DNA of 64,000 nt from Neoconidiobolus thromboides FSU 785 (GCA_025603075.1 MU626287.1:1-64000); one strand, 5' to 3'. Shown: positions 44,895 to 58,202, numbered from the stretch's first letter. Notes: generated from the letters alone by a model not told the origin. Translations and numbers: made by a program.

Positions 44895-46887
44895 TTTAGA
44901 ATATTATGTTGGAAAAAGAGATTAAATTGATAGAAAAAGGTAGCTTGTTAATAAGATTAAATTTTAGCTATATTTGGTTTTCTTTAGTGAATTTCTTTTG
45001 CATAAAAAGCTAGGCTTGCTAGTCTATTCTTGTAAAAAACCACTAAATTATCGGTAGATTCAAAGTTTAATGCTTTGCTTTGAAATATGTTTTGAGTGGA
45101 AAAAAGAACGAAAATCCCTATTAATGTAAAAGCTAGATTCTCATTGATTTATAATTTCATTTTATAGTTAATATATAATAAAGAATTAAAGAGTACTATG
45201 AAAAAAACGCAATAAATTGACTTATTTTATTCGAAACTTCTAAAGATATTGAACCATATCTTTTTTTCATTATGATGAATAACTAGTTCATTCCAAGAAC
45301 AAAACACCTTATTTTAATAAAAACTTGAAAATTTAATAGTTTGATCAAGCTTCTATTTTGCTTAAATAGACAAATTACTTATTATAGTTAATATTAAACA
45401 TGAGTGATTAATCGAAGTGATTATACCTGTTAATTTTTATTTTTGAACTCTATTTAAATTATTTTTTAACCCTCATTTTTTTGTATTTCATTATTATTAT
45501 GGTGCTTTTATTATGGTTTGTTCTTCTACTACATAATCACTATCATACAACAACAAACGAATTTCTGCATAGTTCTATTTGTATAACAATTTAGTGATAC
45601 TTTATTTTATTTGTTTTAAAAAAAGGCTCTCCTAAATTTCAATAAAAATATTTTTTATAAAAAATCATGCAATTTACTATGATTGAATAAAATGAGTATT
45701 TTGATTGCTTACTATTTAAAAAAAATTGTTCGTGACTTGAAATTCCATTTTCTTAATGTAGAAGATTCTATTTAAGGATATTAACAACCAATAATTTCTA
45801 AATCAAATTGCGTTTAGACTTTTGAAATATTAAGCAATAAATGCAATGTGTAATAAGCTGATAAAATAATGATATAAAGTTGTAGTTTTAGTATGCAACT
45901 TTGAATCTGCTGTGTAATTCGGTGTGTATTTAACTGACGTTTGGATTCTTTATTTCATCTATTAAAATATCGGTTTATGATTATTAAAGAAAGTTGTAAA
46001 TAATTTATCTTTTTAACAAGTTAGAAATTCTTGAATAAATTGAATTATTGAAAGCATGGTAGTTATATTTCATTATTTTTACTATTATATCCAAAATTGA
46101 ATTGCATTTAAACTATTAAATATTAAACTACAAATGTAAACTAAAGAGTTGAAGAATATGATATAATAATAGTAATCCCCTATGTTTAATAAAGTTCATT
46201 AAACTAAGTTTACGTTTAATACACATATCTTTTCCTTTGATTTACTAATATTAAATGAAAGTATGGTTATACAATAAGGGTTATGAATAAATAGTATTTT
46301 TCTAGTAGTTTAAAACTATGGGTGATTTGTACTCATTGAAAATGTGGTTTATCGGCTTTTGGATGTCTTATGTTATATCTCTTGAAATTTAATTTTATCT
46401 CAATGCCAAGAGGAGTACCATATGATCTTGTAAAACAATAATAAAAGCACCTTATACTTAAGCTTTGTTCTAGTATTTACTTTGAAAAAGGTGTGTTAGG
46501 CTGTGAGCTTAATAACATAGTTAAAAATATGCTTTTTTATGTAGTTTGAAGGCTAGGGGTCCCAAGTATCTTGGTTTTAAAAGTAGAATAAAAAATAAAA
46601 AAGTGAAAAAATGAGTTTAAAGTAAACTATTAGAGTATAGGCTTGAGTCACATATACCAAATCAGAATTACTTTCTTTTTTTATAGGACATTGTATTCTA
46701 TAACTTTTACATTCATTTTAACTAAATTAGCCCGAGTTGAAAAAGATTGAGAAAGTTTCTGGGCTAAGGTCAGCTTTATTATTTTCTAAAACATTAGTAT
46801 AATAAAAAAGTTTATAACCCTATTAACATTCATTTTCAATAATAATTTAGAATGTATTATTATTAAAATAAAATAAAACAACTCAAA

Positions 46888-46914
46888 TTGTTAAATAAAT
46901 AAATAAATAAATAA
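46888..46914. repeat. (AAAT)n microsatellite
   Basis: About six AAAT units in a gene-free region. Confidence 0.75.
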
Positions 46915-47704
46915 TTTTTTTCGAAATATATGTTATCCTTGGTCTTATTAGTTTTTTAAGCTTGTATTTAACATGTTAGTTTTTTTTAAAAACAATTATC
47001 TAATCAATATAACTATTTAACTAATACAGCTATTCAAACATCTAAAAGTTTTAATATAATAATAATTATTTTTAAGAGTTTATTTACAAACTCACTTACT
47101 AAAATCTTTCTATAATATAGAGTCATTTGAAAGCTTAGAGTTAATTGTTATAACAGATTGTAGTTTGATATGTTTTATTATTATTAGTTTGCAGTCAGTA
47201 TTTTTTTATATGAATTAATAGCTATAGCTTTTATGATATCCTTGAATTTGTATAAAAAATAGTAGTTATAAATTTTAAATATATCTAGCTAGAACTTGTT
47301 CTACCAATTAAAAACTTTTGATTAAATTCAAGTTACTGAAAGTATACATTGCTAAACTGTCATTTTTATTACTCTAAAATGGAATGGTGCTTTTACTTTT
47401 TTATATATTTATTTTAACTACATATGCAAATGCAATAAAATTGCGGAATACTAAACAATAATAGTAATTTACTATATTTAATAAAAGCTCATTAGACTCA
47501 GCTCATGTTTAATACACACAACTATTCTTTAAGCTTATTAATATTAAATGAAACTATAGTTTACATTAATGGTTATAAATAACATTTTTAGTAGTTTAAA
47601 GTTTTGTAGCTGATTTATATTTGTTAAGGATAATAATTTTTCGGGTTTTAATAGCATTATTGTTTTGTTTTGAGATTTAATCTTATCTCAATATTAATTA
47701 AAGT

Positions 47705-47804
47705 AGAAATGTCTTTTTTTGTTTAAGAAATCCATTGTGTTTTTCCATTAAAAAGCATTTAAAAATGGAGAAAATAATATAATCAAAAGAGACATCCCCA
47801 TATG
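47705..47804 (+). repeat. MITE copy 17, diverged
   Basis: Recognisable by TTTGTTTAAGAA near the left end and ACATCCCCATATG at the right end. The middle is diverged (CATTGTGTTTTTCCATTAAAAAGC), making it one of the older copies. Confidence 0.75.
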
Positions 47805-48654
47805 GTTTAGAGCTATAATAAATTTATCTCGATTTCTAAGCTCTAATCATATGTTTATTTGAGGCAAAAAGTGGTGTTAAGTAGATATTTAATATTAGAG
47901 TCAAAGGTTTGGTATAGTTTTTGATATTGATTGTATTAATAATAATTTCAAACAAGTTATCTAAAAAATAAAATAAAACTATTCGAATTTTCAAATAAAT
48001 ACGCTTTTTAAAATAGTTAATTTTTCATACTAGCTTTGACTATATTAATTTATTAGCTTATTACATAATTTTATTGAATTTATATTTAAATTTACTAGCT
48101 TTTATTTAAAAATTAAAAAAACAGTTATTTAGTTTATAAAATATTTCTATAAACTTTTGAATGTCATTAACAACATCCCTCTCAACTTAGTAAAACTATT
48201 ATTCTAGATACTATAACTTAGATCATTCACTTCGATCTGACTTAATATTGGTCTCAGTTTACTAATTACTTGAATAAGTTTGTACAAGGCTGAATTTAAA
48301 ACAGTCAATCCCGTCTTATTCAGATCTAATCCAGGTACCCTAGAATTCGAGTGTCTTTATTCAATTGTGTAGTTAATTTTCTATTTGTTTACTCACTTCT
48401 CACGAACCACTTATCACCTTTAACTTGTAATCTCTTACTCTTCATTCCGCTCACTTATACTTTTAAAAGGGTTGAGTACTCCTAAATGTTTTATTATTGA
48501 GATTTTAAATATATGGAATACAATCATTTCAAACAGATACAATTTATGTAATTTTAATCATTTTTTATTTTAATTTTTCTATACTAATTATAAAGTTTAG
48601 TTATAAATTTTTTATTAAAAAGATAAAAAATCATCAAAAAGCGGCCATTTTGCC

Positions 48655-48765
48655 ATTCACATGTGGAGTATATATTTACGAACTAGACGTATCTATACTA
48701 ACAGCAGCTCTTCCATTATTACCAGTAGAAGCCTCCTGTACCACTATCATAAAAAATCTTTGACT
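48655..48765 (+). pseudogene. Possible remnant of an MFS transporter
   Basis: A short open frame reads YELDVSILTAALPLLPVEAS, similar to the first-helix signature LDxTIVxTALPxI of DHA2-type major facilitator transporters. The frame ends at a stop soon after. Downstream sequence to about 49460 is rich in Leu/Ser/Phe-coding patches broken by stops. This is a weak, by-eye match. Confidence 0.25.
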
Positions 48766-49650
48766 ATTGTTCTTTTCAATTTAACCTTATAGCTCAGCTT
48801 TGAGACATTAACATTTCATTATTCTAATTCGATATGAACCCTTAATCTCTATTCTCTAGCTAACCTCAACTAATTAGGCCAATTTCCAGCTAGTTTGACT
48901 ACTCTTGTACAATTCATTTTTGTTGGTGCTAAACTTCTTGTCATCGTAACTGCATGGATTGAATAAATATTTGTTACTTTTACGTTTTCCCTCTCTTCTT
49001 CTCTTGCTATATCATTTTTACTAAGGAAATTTCCTACTTAATCTTTAAATTCAAATTAGAAGCACATTTGAAGCTAAAGCTTTGGTCGACATTGTCCCTA
49101 ATTGTTCTCCCTTACCTTTTTCTTCTTCCGTTAATCTCTAACTTAAAGAGCTTTTTCTTTTTATTTCTCTTTTAAACTAATAAAAAACCTATCTTATATT
49201 ATCCTCCATTAAATACTTCAATACATTACCTCATTGTATAGTAAACTAACGTCTTATTTGAATGTTGATCAAATTAAAATTTCTTTTCCCTTGATAATAT
49301 GAATTTGTTCCTTAATGAACTTGATTCTTTCTAATCCTAGAATAATAACTCTTTTTTCCTTTTTACCTTATAACTTGCTTTTAATTTGACTATCTTGCAT
49401 AATCAAATCCACTAACTTTGATAAAAAATAGCTTTCTTTGATTTTATCTTCCTTAGGTAATTCACACTTGTACCACTACTATTTAAATAAATTAAATATT
49501 CAAAATTTCAATAAAATTCAACTGAAATAATTATTTATAAAATAAAAACAAAATAAAATAAAATTCAAATGACTTACAATTAATTAAAACTTCATAACTT
49601 AATTATATTAAATAATTTTTTATTCTTCTTTACTTTACTTTTACTTTTAT

Positions 49651-52282
49651 TTAAATTGAATCTAATGCCTTTAATAAATCTGTTTGAAACCCAACCAACT
49701 TATTTTTCTCAGATTGATGAGAACCAAGATAATATATCACATTACCTAAAGGTCTTAAGAAATAGCCATCGTTCACTTTATTAATATGCTCAATAACTTG
49801 TTTAGCTAAATTCGAAGCATAATTTCTATTTTCTGTTTTTAAATAAACTGCTAATAAAGAACCGATTGATATCACTCCGTCTACTTTTTCATGCTTAGAA
49901 ATTTCACATGTTAATGTAGTATCATATAAATCCGTAATAAATGTGCTATTATTATTATTGTTGTTGTTATTATTTTCATCTTGTCTACCAAATAATTTTT
50001 CATATTCTTTTAAACTAGCTAATGCAGCTTGACAACCAATTGGATAAGCAGTATAGGAATGGCCATGTAATAAAGAATCAATTTTATCTTCAGATAAGAA
50101 TGCATTATAAACTTTATCATTAGCTAAGGTTACTGATAATGGTAAATTACCCCCAGTTAGTGCTTTTGAAAAGATAGATATATCTGGTTGAATATTTAAC
50201 AATTGGGTTGCTGACATTTTAGATAACCTATAAAACCCTGTAAAGACTTCATCTATGATAATGAGTTTGTTTTCATGTTGTAATTTATTAATTAATAATC
50301 GTTGGAATAATGGATCAACTAATATCATACCGCCTGCTCCCATAATAACTGGTTCAATTAATAAAGCGGCTATTTCTTTTTTATTAGGAATATTATTATA
50401 TTGCTCATTTATATAGTTATTATATATTTGATATAATTCATCCTCTTCATTCATTCGTTGATTTAAATTAAATAAACTATTTAACAAATTATCTTTTGTA
50501 TTATTATTATCATTGTTATTTTCAATAACGTATTCCTTATTATTCCATTCTAACTTGACTACAATTTGGTTATTTTTAATCTTAACATTAGGACTATCCA
50601 ACCATACCCCTTTACCTGAATACCAATCTACTTTTTTATTATAAACGCTAGGATTTGATGCATCCATAGCACCAATAGTATCACCGTGATACCCTCCTTT
50701 TAAACCAATAACAATCAATTTATCAACATCTTTCTCCTTTAATTGGTTAATCTTCTTATAGCTTGTCAATGCCATTTTAATTGCTACTTCAATACCAGTT
50801 GAGCCATTATCTGAAAAAAATACCTTATTAGCCCATCCTTTACCAACAGTAGATAATAATTTGTGACTCAAATCATAAGCTGGCTCATGGATATTTTCTG
50901 GAAATAATAAATGACCATATTTACTATTGGCATATACCATTTCCATACCAATTTTATAATTCCCATGACCTAAACCTTGGGTCCACCATGAGGCATTAGA
51001 ATCCTGTTTTTTACTTAAACTGTTATCTTCTGAGTTATGAAATTTGATATCATCTTTATACGCAGATTCTATTACCCCAATCGATTTTAATGTTTGATGT
51101 TGAGTAAATGGCCACCAAATAATATCTTTACTTTTATCTTTCATTTCATTTAGTTTGGCATATCTAATATTAATTACAATAAATAAAATAAATTAACTTA
51201 ATACTATAAACTTACTTTTTTTCATAATATTCCATCAACTTTTGATTAATGTTTACAAAACTATCTTCATTTTTTATAAAATAATTCTCCAAATTTTTTT
51301 CATCTTTAATCTTATCTTCTAACATACTTGGTGGTTTTTCAATTGAATGAACTTGAATTCCTTCTTTATTAAAGTATTGTTTTAAGTATTCATCATTTTC
51401 ATATTTAACATCTTGAAACAAACAACATTGAATTACGTCATACCCTCGAATTTTTAAACTTTCATAACTACTAATAGTAGTACTAATTCCACCAAGACGA
51501 CTATCACCAATCAAAATTACTGGGTAACGTAAGGAGCGATATAAATCAGCTTGTAAACCACCTAACAAGAATTGAATTAATTGTTCTACTTTATTACTTT
51601 TGTTTATAAATAATTAATAATTACCTGATAAAGTAGGAGATAATACACCTAAAATAAAGTAATTTTAAATTAATTTTAAATTAACTATTAAAAATATATA
51701 GTTTTTTACCACCTGCAGATTCAATAAACAAAGTAGCTAAATTATTATCTAATTTTTTATTATAACTGTTAATATTTAATTCAATTTCTTGTAATACTTC
51801 TTCATCTTCAACTATTCTATCTCGTGCTAAATGTGGACTCACTGCATTTGGATATTTAAATAATGTTTTGCCAGTAAGTAATGGATTATTTCTATTATAT
51901 TTCAATATATGTCTATAAATAAAATATTAAAAATTAAAATAATAAATAATAAATAATAAATAATAAATAATAAATAATAAATAATAAATAATAAATAATA
52001 AATAATAAATAATAAATAATAAATAATAAATCTTATTAGCACCTCAATAATATATTTGATCAATTATATAAACATAAAAATCTAATAATTATAATGTTTA
52101 ATTTACCTGGTATCTGAATCTTCTGGATATCCAGTTTGTACTGGTTTTAAATAAAGAACAGGTTGATTTAATTTTAATGCTCCTCGTACTAATAAATTAC
52201 TAAATATTGTTTTTCCAACTTCAGTATTATTAGATAAGATTAAATATTTATTTAATCGTTTGTTAAGTAAATTATTTAACAT
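49651..52282 (-). CDS. BIO3-BIO1: Bifunctional dethiobiotin synthetase / DAPA aminotransferase
   Basis: Fused enzyme for two consecutive biotin steps: KAPA to DAPA (PLP transaminase) and DAPA to dethiobiotin (ATP-dependent carboxylation). Exons are 52282-52107, 51912-51710, 51648-51625 (24 nt), 51561-51216 and 51163-49651, giving 753 aa. The N-terminal ~250 residues are the synthetase: P-loop TEVGKT, LKPVQTGYPEDSDTR, FIESAGGVLSPT, and ILIGDSRLGGISTT. The transaminase follows: WWPFTQHQT, FFSDNGSTGIEVAIKMA, GGYHGDTIGAMDAS, LIIIDEVFTGFYR and the PLP lysine in IFSKALTGGNLPL (about Lys583). The orientation and fusion match the BIO3-BIO1 genes of filamentous fungi and plants. Asn-rich insertions occur at about 470 and 660. 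No peroxisomal C-terminal signal is present. Confidence 0.93.
51625..51648 (-). other. 24-nt microexon of BIO3-BIO1
   Basis: This tiny exon encodes VLSPTLSG and is bounded by AG on one side and GTAATT on the other, keeping phase with both neighbours. It completes the synthetase motif SAGGVLSP. Confidence 0.75.
51939..52031. repeat. 7-bp tandem array inside BIO3-BIO1 intron 1
   Basis: About thirteen copies of a 7-bp unit (AATAAAT) fill half of the 194-nt first intron, the longest confirmed coding intron of the window. Confidence 0.85.
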
Positions 52283-53162
52283 GGCTGTGATAAATGCGAG
52301 AAGAGAAAGCTGAAAAAGTGAAAAGAAGAGAAAGTGAAGATGAATGATGTTTTATTTTCGATTTTTAATTTTTGATTTTTTAGCAAACTACTTTAGTTGG
52401 AAGTTTTTGATTGGTGAATACACGCCTTTATCTAAATTTCTTCAAAGAAAATAATATCTGTGTTTTATTGGTAGAGTTTTTGATTAATAGTTTAAATATC
52501 AAAATAAAATAGCCTTATTTTATTTTCTATTAGTTTGATAAGTTAATCAAATTTAGATGTACATAATATTTAATTTAGTTAAAGGGATACAAAATCCTTA
52601 GTTTATTACTGAAAAATTTAATCAATATGATATGTTAAAATTCAAGTATTTAATATTATAATGTGAATTTTTTGACTAGCATTGATTCTGGAATAAAAAT
52701 GCTCTAGTTTATCCCAAAATTAAAATTATAATACTTAAATTTTACATTCTTTAAAAATACTTGTTTTGAGCTATTTCAAAATTAGTAATAAGTTACTGCT
52801 ATTTACATATTTATATGTTGGAATTGACATAAATAACATGTAGCAAACTATCCGATAAGATAAGTTAATGAAGCCTATCACGATACAACATTAAACGTCA
52901 AGTGATACAATTCTTAAATTATTGTTATGATTTAATTTAACTCAATGTCTTCATAAAGTATATGCTAAAAGTTTGATATTGGAATATTGTTCTAAATTTC
53001 ATGGATTTAAATTCCATTTACGTCACATTATTTGGCTATTTTTAATTTTCCATTGTAAAAAAATGGCTAAATTTTCCCACCCTAAAAAAAGAATTATAAA
53101 AAGCAACAATCAAGAACATAAAATGTAAAAAAAAAAATACAAATATTAGCTTTCAAAACAAA
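52283..53162. promoter_or_regulatory. Shared divergent promoter, BIO3-BIO1 / acyl-CoA oxidase
   Basis: An 880-bp non-coding spacer between two start codons pointing apart. There is no MITE or other gene in it. I cannot identify specific operator sites by eye. Confidence 0.45.
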
Positions 53163-55639
53163 ATGAAACAAATGGATTACGTATTACAACAACGTAAAGA
53201 TATAATACAAGCTAGATCAGAAGGAAGTATTGATATTGATGAATTAACATCTATTATCTATGATAAAGAGTTTATTGATTCTAGACTAGAATTTGAAGAT
53301 ATATTGAAGAATGAATCTTTATTAGATTTAAGTAAAGATGTTCATTTATCTAGACCTGAGGTAAGAAATGAAATAGAATAACATATATAGTTTTGTTGTT
53401 TTATGATAGATAATGATATTAAAATAATTCCTTTAGAGATATTTAGAAACTTTAAAAGCATGTAAAAGATTAGTGGAATTAAAATATGAAAATAATCTAA
53501 ATGTTCAACAATTTGTTAAATTAATCAATTATTCCGATCTCATTAATCCAGTAAGTTTAACATTTATCTTAACTAACAATTAGCACTTAATTAGTAACTA
53601 ATATAAAGTTCCATTTTTTTAATATTTATTTTTTTATCTTAGCTTATGCTTGATTTTGGTATGTTTGAAACAGCTATTCGTACCCAAACTTCAAGTGAAC
53701 AATATGATAAATGGTATAAAGACGTATTAGATTTTAAAATGTTAGGATGGTAAATACAATTAAATGTTAATTTATAAAAAATGGAATATTAAAAATCAAA
53801 TTATATTTTACTATATAGCTATGCTCAAACTGAATTAGGTCATGGTAGTTCCTTATCAAATTTAGAAACCACAGCAACATTAGATAAATCCACTGATGAA
53901 TGGGTGATCAATTCACCTACATTAAGTGTAAGTTATTATATTATTATATTATTAACTTAATTTAATCCCTTCTTTTTTTATTTTATAGTCAGCTAAATTT
54001 TGGCCTGGTGCTTTGGGCAAATTTTCCAATCATGCTATTGTTTATGCCCAGCTTATTATTGATAACAAGAGTTATGGACCACACGGCTTTTTAACTCCAA
54101 TTCGATCTTATGAAGATCATAAGCCATTGAAGGGGATTATACTAAAAGACATTGGACCAAAATTAGGTTATGAGGGTATGGATAATGGTAAGTTAAATTG
54201 ATTTTATCATTTCAATTAAAGTTGGAAGTAAAATAACTGATACATTATGATTAGGTTATGCTACTTTTAATCAAGTACGTATTCCAAGAGAAAATATGTT
54301 AATGGGGTTTTCTACTGTAAGTAAAGAAGGTGTTTATAAAAAACCCCCTCATTCAAAGATCGGCTATGCTGTTATGGTAATTATCTATTTTAAATCATTT
54401 TTTTGTTTGATATAAATATTTAATCTCTCAAAATAGACTCAAACAAGAGTAGGCATCACTCAATACAGTGCAATTTCTTTAGCAAGAGCTATTACTATTG
54501 CCATTCGTTATTGTTTAGTACGTCGCCAAGGAGTTGATAACAACAAATTGGAGCCTCAAGTAATTGATTATCCCCTCGTACAATATCGCTTATTCCCTAT
54601 ACTTGCTAGTACTTTCTCATTAATGTTCGTATCTCGATGGATGTTAACTACATATCAAACAATGATGTCTAATATAGCTGAAAAAAATGATTTTTCATTA
54701 TTACCTGAAGTGCATGCCATTAGTTCTGCCTTAAAAGGATATTGTTCTGAAATGGCATCCAACATGATTGAAGAAGCAAGAAGAGCCTTAGGTGGTCAAG
54801 GATATTTAAAAGCATCTGGTTTATCGGAATATTATAATAGTTTTATACCTAGTATGACATATGAAGGAGAGAATGGATTATTAACACAGCAAACAGCTAG
54901 GTTTTTATTGAAGCAATATAAAATGGCTAAAAATGGTCAATTAGTAGATATTACTAAAACTTCAAGTTATATATTGAAGTTTATAGATAATGGAAAACCA
55001 GAACTAAAACAGAATGTTTTAGAATTAAACGAGAATGATTTATTAATTGAATTAATTGATCTATTTTCTTATAGAGCTTACTTTTTGTTAAAGAAATTAA
55101 ATTTAGCTAATCAAAATTTACCTTGGGATGCATTGTCTCTTGATTGTTATAAATTAACTAAAGCTCAATCCCAATATTTAGTTATCTTACAAACTTATAA
55201 TGGAATTCAAAATCTTCCTTCAACTGTGAGCCAATGTAATATTAATATATTAAAAGTATTATTAATAGTTCATATTATTACCATTCTTGATCAAAATATT
55301 GGTGATTTTTTTGAAGCTGAAATTATTACATCTAATCAATTAACTGGACTTCGAGTGCATATGACTGAATTATTTAAAACGATTCGACCTGAAGTTGCTA
55401 GACTAACCGATGCTTTTAAATTTACGGATCGTTACTTGAAATCGGATTTAGGCCCCTTTGAGGGTAATGTATATGAAAAGATTGTTGATTCATTAGATAA
55501 AAATCCATTAAATACAATTTATTCCGAAAATGAAGTTATTAAAGGATATAAAGAATATATTCAACCGTTAGTACATGGGGAAATTAAAATGAAATATGAA
55601 AGGGAAGCACCAGTTAAGAAGGTAGTGTCAAAACTTTAA
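53163..55639 (+). CDS. POX1: Peroxisomal acyl-CoA oxidase
   Basis: First enzyme of peroxisomal beta-oxidation: a FAD enzyme oxidising acyl-CoA to trans-2-enoyl-CoA with H2O2 release. Seven exons (53163-53360, 53437-53550, 53643-53749, 53819-53927, 53989-54187, 54255-54376, 54437-55639) give 683 aa. Family features: [25 protein letters not shown] (FAD/substrate loop), [40 protein letters not shown], and the catalytic Glu in MTYEGEN (about Glu426). The protein ends VVSKL, a perfect type 1 peroxisomal targeting tripeptide. The length is that of the family. It is divergent from the biotin gene. Confidence 0.95.
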
Positions 55640-57174
55640 AGGGAGAATGATTTAATAAAATATTAGTAATGGTTATGATTGGCTTATTTTTGTATTTTTA
55701 GTTTGAAATTAATAATAGTATTAATTGTGATAATTAAAATCGACTTTTTGCTATTATTGCCATTAATCTAATAGTTTCAAAATTAGTCGATTGTGATAAA
55801 TATAAGATTAACAGAATTTATTTAGAATTATTCTAAAATGAAATTAATAAACTTAATATTATTATTTCGTTTCAATTTTATAATTTTTTAAATTTCTATA
55901 TATTTTTTTTCACTTCACAAGAAACTTTAGTTGCTTTTGAAATAATTTGAATCTTTGTTTATTTAGTGAGTTAACAATTGAAATTTCAATCAAATAAAAA
56001 GCAAACGATATAAAGTTTAATACGATAATTGGAAGAGTAGAATGAATTTAAGTAAGTTTAATGTAATAGTTTTATTAATTTGTTGATTAGATAGAATGAA
56101 TTCGATTCATTAAAACAATAATAATTCAAGCCTTAGTCAGATAATTAACATTAAAAATAAAACTCATACCAAAGATAGAATTCATTTATAAATATAACAT
56201 TCACTTTTGTAATTCAGTAAATTGTATCTAATATTTTTAACAGACTCAAAGATTATACTATGATAATCATGAAATAGTAATGTGACCAATATAAGCAAAA
56301 GCAGCTGTCAATAGACATAGCTTATGATTTAAGTCTCACATTATTATCGTTGGTAAGCAACTCTTAGATAAATGCTCTTTCTTTTCTAATTACAGATTCT
56401 CTAGAATCGAAATTGAGGATTAAAATAACATTAACGAGTTATAAATCAATCAATCAACTTTAAAGGGTGAAACTACCAAAGGCTAATTAACACTAAATCT
56501 AAAAGGAACATCATAGCAATATTATAGTTGTTATAGATACTTATAATTTTAATCTTTATAATAATGAAAATGGATTGATATTTAGGTAAGGAATTTTATT
56601 TTTAGATTTTTAAATTCAAGATTTAAAATTATTATGTTTATTAAGTTGAAGTAAAATAATAGGGAATATGTTATCAATAGTAATAATGAAAGTAATTCAA
56701 AAAACAATTTATTGAATTTGAATCAATGAATCATTGAGAATAATAAGTTGTACACGCTTATGAGAATTATATCAGCAAGTAATACACTTCAATCTTAAAT
56801 TAAAAACTAACTCATCAATTATGTCTTTGATTGTAGAAGTAAGTGATATGGTTTTAGTAAGTTCGACGCTTTAAAAAATGTTGATAGACAATTGACAGAA
56901 AAAAACTAGAATGTCGATTTTTAATAACGTATTTTTATGGTTGTATAGATAATCTAAAACGACTGATACTTAGTTATTAAATACTCAATCCAATCTATAT
57001 ATATTTAAAAGCTTTAGCTCAAGGAAATTTACCTTAACTAATGACAAGCTCTAAAATTCTTTTGTTCCTGGTTCATAAGGTAATTTGTTAACTTAATAAA
57101 TAACTTAATTTGAGTGATTAGTCGTAGTCTTATCGGATTTTTATTACTGATTTATTTGAAGATGGAAAGTGAAA

Positions 57175-57448
57175 ACATGGGAATGTTTTTTATTGCCTAT
57201 TACTCATTTTTACTACTTTTTTAAAACTCAACTAATTTACCTATTTAAGTTCGAATGTATGGTAGCAAATGATGAGTTTTGTAACTAGCTATCTGTTCTA
57301 TCATGCTGTTTGATGCTTGTTGATTTAGTTTTTATTCTAAAATGAATGATTAACTGCACATATTCAAACTTAAACAGCATATTAACTAATCAAGATTTAT
57401 TTTAAAAGTAGTAAAAAAGGGCAATAGAGGAAAAAACATCTTCATATG
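57175..57448. mobile_element. 275-bp element with ~50-bp terminal inverted repeats
   Basis: Left end ATGGGAATGTTTTTTATTGC and the reverse complement of the right end ATGAAGATGTTTTTTCCTC run on as imperfect inverted repeats, both continuing through TTTTTACTACTTTT. The terminal motif resembles the common MITE (TGGGGATG) but the subterminal sequence and the ~170-bp interior are different. It is a separate family, or a less deleted relative. Confidence 0.65.
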
Positions 57449-57528
57449 GTTTGAATTTCTCAAAGGAAGTGATTTTAAGTAAAATGGTAAATAAGGATTA
57501 CTTTATTAAGGCTTTTTTTGAGATTTAG

Positions 57529-57634
57529 TATATGGGAATGTTTTTTCGGTTTCATTACTCTTTCCATTTTTTAAGCGCTATTTGAGCGGAAAATTTGTTA
57601 GTAAAATTCTTAAACACAAAAATACAGCCCCATA
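57529..57634 (-). repeat. MITE copy 18
   Basis: A full-length copy beginning TATATGGGAATG and ending CAGCCCCATATT; 80 bp from the 275-bp element. Confidence 0.88.
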
Positions 57635-57806
57635 TTATTTGAGTTTTTGTTTAATAGGGAAAGAAAAGTTGGTAGTTTTAAATAGGATTTGTTGCAGATA
57701 CTGAATAGGCTTTAGAGGGTTAAAAAGGAATAAAAAATAACTTAATAATTCAGTAGAGACAGCTTTTTTTATTAACTTTTTTTTATAATTATAAAGTTAA
57801 ATAGTC

Positions 57807-57907
57807 ATATGGGTATGTGTTTTTGTTAAGAGTTTTACTAACAATCTTTCTATTTAAATAGCGCTTAAAAATAGAAAAGTAATGGAATCAAAAAAAATAT
57901 CTCCATT
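57807..57907 (+). repeat. MITE copy 19
   Basis: The first member of a head-to-tail pair with copy 20; ends ATATGGGTATG and ATATCTCCATT. Confidence 0.85.
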
Positions 57908-58010
57908 TGGGGATGTATTTTTGTATTTAAGAATCTTACTAACAAATTTTCCGCTTAAATAACACTTAAAAAGTGGAAAAAATAATGAAGTCAAAAAAGA
58001 CACTCCCATT
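57906..58010 (+). repeat. MITE copy 20, tandem with copy 19
   Basis: Abuts copy 19 with a 2-bp shared TT at the joint. Right end CACTCCCATT. Confidence 0.85.
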
Positions 58011-58202
58011 TCTTGTTTCTTCCATTAAAGCAGAGCTTAAATTTAACTACACTAAATGTACATTGTAATACGATTCACTTCAGCATTATCTCTTAATTTA
58101 CGACTGTTGCTCAATTAGATCGAACTCAAAAAACCCGTACAAAAATAGCTTCTTGATTTATTAAAAAGCAAACTTTAGAATTTCTATTAATTATTATAAT
58201 TA

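Larger units (their letters stand above)
44895..49650. other. Long gene-free AT-rich region
   Basis: Nearly 4.8 kb without a supportable gene. It holds one MITE (47705-47804), an (AAAT)n tract near 46890-46913, and a stretch from about 48170 to 49460 with raised C content on the + strand that may be decayed coding sequence (see 48655-48765). Confidence 0.5.
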
